Shown in pieces: positions 60,697 through 64,000 of a stretch of DNA of 64,000 nt. The stretch comes from Roseiarcus sp963764955 (GTDB lineage Bacteria > Pseudomonadota > Alphaproteobacteria > Rhizobiales > Beijerinckiaceae), in NCBI GenBank assembly GCA_963764955.1, contig CAVXVE010000019.1, positions 72,013 through 136,012 of the forward strand. Reading direction: 5' to 3'. The first letter of the stretch is position 1, and the number at the start of each line of letters is the position of its first letter. The notes under the pieces are model-generated. The model worked only from the letters and a program-made list of their open reading frames with translations, did no database searches and was not told the origin of the DNA. A program made the position numbers and the translations under genes.

Positions 60697-62211
60697 TCAC
60701 GCCGGAGGCGCTGCCTTGCAGTTCTTCTCAAGGAACTCATCGTGAGTAGGCATCGCCTCGACGCAGTTGCGGATCGCACGTCGCATGCCTTCGATGTAAG
60801 TGCTCACGTCCTTGATGTTGACCACATCGACGATCGAGTTGTATCCGCGTGGCCGCAGGCCCTGGCCATGCATTACCTGGAACCAGCTGCCCTGCGCGAA
60901 CAGCCCCTCGGCTTCATTGAGTAGCCGACCCTGGCTTTGGAACAGCTCCATCTTATGCCGCAGCGTCTCCGGGATCGACATCGTGCGGGTATAGTTCCAA
61001 AATGGTGAGTCGTTGCGCTGCGTTGCGTGGTAATGCAAGATGATGAAGTCGCGGACGTGCTCGAACTCGCGCCGCGTCAGCCGGTTGTACTCGTCGATGT
61101 CGGGCTGGCTCGGCACAGCGGCGGGAAAGAAATGTAGTAAGCGCGAAATCGAGCTCTGGATTAGTTGAATGCTAGTCGACTCCAGCGGCTCGAGGAAGCC
61201 GCTTGAAAGTCCGATCGCGACGCAGTTGCGCTGCCACACCTTCCGACGCACGCCGGTCACGAAGCGCAGCGTCCACGGCTCGGCTAGCGCCTCTCCGTCG
61301 AGGTTGGCCAGCATCGTCGCGGTAGCCTCGTCCTCGCTGATGTATTGGCTGCTGAACACGTAGCCATTCCCGGTGCGGTGCTGCAGTGGGATACGCCATT
61401 GCCAGCCCACGCTGCGCGCGGTCGCGCGCGTGAACGGAACGATCGGCCGTGGCGACGCGCAATGCGTTGTGACCGCGCGATCACAGGGTAGCCAGTGTGT
61501 CCAATCGTCGTAGCCGCTCTTGAACTCCTCTTCGATAAGGCGGCCTCGAAAGCCTGAGCAATCGACGAAGAACTCGCCATCCACTTGCTGCCCGCTGGCG
61601 AGCGTGAGGCCTGTGAGGTCGCCTGTAGAGCCATCGCGCGACACGTGCGTCACCTTGCCTTCGATGCGGCGCGTGCCGCGCGCCTCGGCGTAGCGCCGCA
61701 AGTAGCGCGCGTACAGGCTGGCGTCGAAGTGGAAGGCGTAGGCGATGTCAGCTAGCGGCGAATCAGGTACGTCAAGGCGCGGGCGCATGAACTTGCCGGC
61801 ATAGGCCGCGGTCTTGGTCATCGAATAGGCTGGCAAGTCGGCGGCGCGCCCCGCTAGGTTCATGCGCTGCCAGATCTGCTCGAAGGTCGCAAGCTGGATG
61901 TTCTGGGGGAAGCGGCCGAAGCCATGCATGTAGCAGTGGCCGATGAAGGTCCAGTCGCGGAACTCAATACCGAGCTTGATCGTTCCCTGCGTCTCACGCA
62001 TGAACTCGTTTTCGTCGAGTTCCAGCAAGTGGTTGAATCGTATAATCCCGGGAATTGTGGCTTCCCCAACGCCGACTGTGCGGATTTCGTCGGACTCCAC
62101 AACGGTGATGCTGACTTTGCTGTTGACCGCGCGCGAGAGCGCGGCTGCGGTCATCCAGCCAGCGGTGCCCCCACCCAGGATAACGACATCTCGCGCGATT
62201 CTCTGGTCCAT
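60697..62211 (-). CDS. Flavin-dependent (tryptophan-type) halogenase
   Basis: A 504-aa FADH2-dependent halogenase of the PrnA/RebH fold. FAD binding: VVILGGGTAGWMTAAALSRA. The halogenase hallmark WxWxIP is present as GWQWRIPLQ. A catalytic Lys equivalent lies in GTIKLGIEFRDW, after VGEATIPGI. Glu is in SSGFLEPLESTSIQLIQ. All key parts are intact and the length is normal. Such enzymes chlorinate or brominate tryptophan, indoles or other aromatics and need a separate flavin reductase, which is not in the window. GAGGA lies about nine bases before the ATG. Codon composition is slightly less GC-rich than the core genes. Confidence 0.9.
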   Translation of the reverse strand: MDQRIARDVVILGGGTAGWMTAAALSRAVNSKVSITVVESDEIRTVGVGEATIPGIIRFNHLLELDENEFMRETQGTIKLGIEFRDWTFIGHCYMHGFGRFPQNIQLATFEQIWQRMNLAGRAADLPAYSMTKTAAYAGKFMRPRLDVPDSPLADIAYAFHFDASLYARYLRRYAEARGTRRIEGKVTHVSRDGSTGDLTGLTLASGQQVDGEFFVDCSGFRGRLIEEEFKSGYDDWTHWLPCDRAVTTHCASPRPIVPFTRATARSVGWQWRIPLQHRTGNGYVFSSQYISEDEATATMLANLDGEALAEPWTLRFVTGVRRKVWQRNCVAIGLSSGFLEPLESTSIQLIQSSISRLLHFFPAAVPSQPDIDEYNRLTRREFEHVRDFIILHYHATQRNDSPFWNYTRTMSIPETLRHKMELFQSQGRLLNEAEGLFAQGSWFQVMHGQGLRPRGYNSIVDVVNIKDVSTYIEGMRRAIRNCVEAMPTHDEFLEKNCKAAPPA

Positions 62212-62501
62212 ACTCGGATTTCCTCGACTAAGCCTCGATCCCGCGTGGGAATCAAATGACCGCCGCGGCGGTAGATAACCCGTATGAGAGGAACGGTCAT
62301 GAAGGTTGATGCAATGGCCATCAACACCATCATGAGATCTCCCAGCAGCAGCGGTACGGCTATACTTGCCGCCGCGATGCTCATTGCCGCTGACCGGTTT
62401 TGCTTCTCGGCAAGGTGGCCAAACTCGAAGTCGCCGCCAATCTGGGACATCGGGAGAATTAGGTCAATTTGGCTGATAATTCCAACTGGTATTCGCGCCA
62501 C
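62151..62501 (-). CDS. Possible small membrane protein upstream of the halogenase
   Basis: A 116-codon frame with one long hydrophobic stretch (AAASIAVPLLLGDLMMVLMAIASTFMTV). It overlaps the first 61 bases of the halogenase gene in another frame, so the end at least is dubious. No family is recognised and no clear ribosome binding site was seen. It is listed because it fills an otherwise empty 390-base region and has membrane-protein character. Confidence 0.25.
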   Translation of the reverse strand: MARIPVGIISQIDLILPMSQIGGDFEFGHLAEKQNRSAAMSIAAASIAVPLLLGDLMMVLMAIASTFMTVPLIRVIYRRGGHLIPTRDRGLVEEIRVWTRESREMSLSWVGAPLAG

Positions 62502-62597
62502 CTTTGCGAATAGGCGCGCGCAAGGGCTCGCGTTAAACTAAAGTCGGGGGTGGTGACCTAGGAGGATCCGTGTATCGTTCCTTCAAGGGCCGATGCC

Positions 62598-63011
62598 ATG
62601 ATTTTCTCCATGCGATTACGCACAATAGCTCTTGTTACCGTGACGGCGCTTCTCCTCAGCGGGATATATCGTGCGGCCGCTCACTTTGCGGCTCCAGACC
62701 TCGCCGTTGGGCCGCAGGATCGATCTTATCGTCTCAATATCGGAGAGGAAAAGCCGGACGTAAAGATCCTCGAAGCACGTCAGGGTGATCGTATCACCTT
62801 TGTTGTCACCTCTACCCGTGCCGGCCAGTTCTACGTCCACGGTCCTGAAGTGGAAAGCACTTTGTTGCCTGGGGTAGAGACACCGCTTACGTTCACGGCC
62901 CAATATTCAGGGCGTTATTACGTGCATTTCCATGAGATAATATGCACTTCTCCTCATGATTCGGATGTGTCGCACCTGGAGCTGGCCGTTCTCGATGTCA
63001 TGCCCAACTGA
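62598..63011 (+). CDS. Exported cupredoxin-like protein
   Basis: A 137-aa protein with a signal peptide (MRLRTIALVTVTALLLSGIYRAAA) and a mature beta-sandwich domain: RLNIGEEKPDVKILEARQGDRITFVVTS then PGVETPLTFTAQYSGRYYVHFHEIICTSPHDSDVSHLELAVLDV. The layout resembles a cupredoxin fold. The usual copper ligand spacing is not clear, but His, Cys and His in VHFHEIICTSPH could bind a metal. AAGGG lies about eight bases upstream. Related cupredoxins often accompany the 'fenitrothion hydrolase'-like membrane family, which is present 4 kb away (inference). Confidence 0.62.
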   Translation: MIFSMRLRTIALVTVTALLLSGIYRAAAHFAAPDLAVGPQDRSYRLNIGEEKPDVKILEARQGDRITFVVTSTRAGQFYVHGPEVESTLLPGVETPLTFTAQYSGRYYVHFHEIICTSPHDSDVSHLELAVLDVMPN

Positions 63012-63249
63012 GTTGGCCGAATTCACCGGCTCCAGGGTTCGCGCATGAACTGTCGGAACGGATTGCTCACACAGTCGGAATAACCCGAAGATTTGCTCTG
63101 ACACATCCCTTTACCATCCTTAGCGAGCGATGTTGTCGCTATCCTGAGATCGTCGGCGAGGTCGGCGGCCGCCCCTTCCCAGGTCGTCGCCATCATCGGA
63201 GGTCAATGACTCGCGAGGCGCCCCACGGGACGGTCTCGGCACGAAACGT

Positions 63250-63293
63250 CCGAGACTCGAACCCTGCTCAGACGACATTCGAATCAGTCTCGG
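63250..63293. repeat. Inverted repeat at the broken end of deoC
   Basis: CCGAGACT-CGAA (63250-63261) and TTCG-AATC-AGTCTCGG (63278-63293) are inverted copies, with four extra bases in the right arm. The structure covers the point where deoC homology has already ended. It may act as a terminator or mark a recombination scar. Confidence 0.5.
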
Positions 63294-63809
63294 GCTCTCG
63301 ATAGCTGCGTCGCGTACGAAACGGTTTTCTCGCGCTGGAGACGAAGCCGCCGAATTCGTCCAATGGAAGAGCCAGGTATGCCGGCGGGAAAGCCGATCGC
63401 GACGGAGGCGACCGGAATGCCAGAGCCCTTGAGCGCCTTGACCGCGGGCCCAACCATGGTCGGGTAGACGCAGACGGCGGCGACCGTCAGGCCCATTTCG
63501 GCAAGATCAAGCGCTTCGATGAGTTCGTCGCTGAGCGGACGGCGCGCCTTGGCGCAGAGTCGGCGCACGCGCCCAGGCGTGTCGTCGCCCGAAAGCGTCG
63601 TCAGGTCGATGCAGGTCATCGCCTTCACGAGCCACGCCGCCTGCCATTCCTTCTTGACCGACCGGCGGGTGGTCAGGGTCGCGGCGCGCCGCTCGACCGC
63701 GCTCGCATTGACGCCGACGCTTTCAAACCAATCGGGCGCGAGCGGCGCGCCCGGGTTGCGGGGCCGGTTGTGGGCCTCTCGTGTGAAGAGCGGTTTCAGC
63801 GACGTTCAT
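63284..63809 (-). pseudogene. deoC: Deoxyribose-phosphate aldolase, truncated and frameshifted
   Basis: The ATG at 63809 starts NVAETALHTRG. After one extra base near 63750 the frame reads NRPRNPGAPLAPDWFESVGVNASAVERRAA, TRRSVKKEWQAAWLVKAMTCIDLTTLSGDDTPGRVRRLCAKAR and VCVYPTMVGPAVKALKGSGIPV. These match rhizobial-type DeoC closely. Homology stops abruptly after GFPAG (about 63380), before the Schiff-base lysine region, and the frame then ends in unrelated sequence at 63284. The enzyme cannot be functional as read. It follows a SorC-type regulator, a common pairing. Confidence 0.8.
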
Positions 63810-64000
63810 TCTCGACCTCGCTTTCGTGAAACGCTCGCCTGTCCTTCTCTTCGAGAAGGAACCGGGCCGTGGCTCGTCGGTCACGAGCACATTGAGGTAG
63901 CGCGCCCGGATGCAGGCGCGCACGACGGCATGCTTCTCCGCGCCCGCCGCGACGCCGATCGAGAATTCCCGATTGGCGCAATCGCGCAGATCGAGCCCGA
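63796..64000 (-). pseudogene. SorC/DeoR-type sugar-binding regulator, C-terminal part, frameshifted
   Basis: Only the end of the gene is in the window. It reads GLDLRDCANREFSIGVAAGAEKHAVVRACIRARYLNVLVTDEP, then after one missing base TARFLLEEKDRRAFHESEVENERR and stop at 63796. AGG-K-V-A-R..NVLVTDE-TA--LL is the end of the SorC sugar-binding domain. This is the only shift in the window that is a lost rather than a gained base. The stop overlaps the deoC start region, so the two were an operon. Confidence 0.72.

Noticed and set aside
54608..62550. Shared 13-mer ACTAAAGTCGGGG near 54606 and 62536, possible island ends
   Set aside because: A 13-base match is expected by chance many times in 64 kb; no further similarity on either side.
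63225..63275. tRNA-like T-arm (GGGTTCGAGTC on the minus strand)
   Set aside because: T-stem pairing is imperfect and no acceptor stem, anticodon arm or D arm can be folded around it.
1..64000. CRISPR arrays, rRNA and tRNA genes
   Set aside because: No regularly spaced repeats of 20-40 bases and no RNA-gene signature were seen anywhere in the window.

Overview
The window is about 64 kb of GC-rich DNA. It most likely comes from an alphaproteobacterium (Hyphomicrobiales-like). The reasons are the dapF / DUF721 / mutY neighbourhood, a rhizobial-type modABC with a ModE-like box and a separate Mop protein, RbsABC- and DppABCDF-type transporters, and a 2-aminobenzoyl-CoA-type catabolic operon. It also carries a fused Fo synthase (fbiC), so the host probably makes coenzyme F420. 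Taxonomy is an inference from gene content; no rRNA or tRNA gene was found.

Layout. (1) 0.2-3.6 kb: fbiC and a divergent F420-type luciferase-like oxidoreductase, with a perfect palindrome between them. (2) 4.0-18.1 kb: a carbon-source module with a simple-sugar-type ABC transporter, two 2-hydroxyacid dehydrogenases, a 3-hydroxyisobutyrate-type dehydrogenase, two SDRs, a zinc-less MDR, two M24 (Xaa-Pro peptidase/creatinase-fold) enzymes and a PEP-synthase-like phosphotransferase. The substrate is unknown. (3) 18.4-29.9 kb: mostly core genes: dienelactone hydrolase, modABC/mop, DUF1624 membrane protein, dapF, DUF721, mutY, HAD nucleotidase, FkbM methyltransferase, a secreted protein, a tiny lipoprotein and gnd. 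(4) 30.2-31.4 kb: a low-GC island of three unknown secreted or membrane proteins. (5) 31.7-53.8 kb: an aromatic/indole-type catabolic island. It holds a YbgC-like thioesterase, MarR, bifunctional aminobenzoyl-CoA/salicylyl-CoA monooxygenase-reductase, SDR, enoyl-CoA hydratase, acyl-CoA dehydrogenase, RidA, two phytoene-desaturase-like flavoproteins, an isatin-hydrolase/kynurenine-formamidase-like cyclase, a second MarR, IorA/IorB-type indolepyruvate oxidoreductase, a Dpp-type ABC transporter with a permease-ATPase fusion, and an exported VOC protein. (6) 54.9-63.0 kb: exported and membrane proteins (a large LVIVD-like protein, a multi-pass 'fenitrothion hydrolase'-like protein, a zinc-phospholipase-C-like protein, a cupredoxin-like protein), a flavin-dependent halogenase and an IS66 remnant. 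(7) 63.3-64 kb: a truncated deoC and the end of a SorC-type regulator, both broken.

How the genes may work together: region 5 can be read as import (Dpp-type ABC), conversion of an indole-derived compound through IorAB and an isatin-hydrolase-like enzyme towards anthranilate, then 2-aminobenzoyl-CoA dearomatisation and beta-oxidation-like steps, with RidA removing the enamine nitrogen. No CoA ligase lies in the window, so the pathway is incomplete here.

Sequence quality: nine or more genes are frameshifted. Almost every shift is a single extra base, and the reading frame is otherwise well conserved. They are densest at 39-45.5 kb. This looks more like insertion-type sequencing error or very recent damage than old pseudogenes, and it matters for anyone using the gene models.
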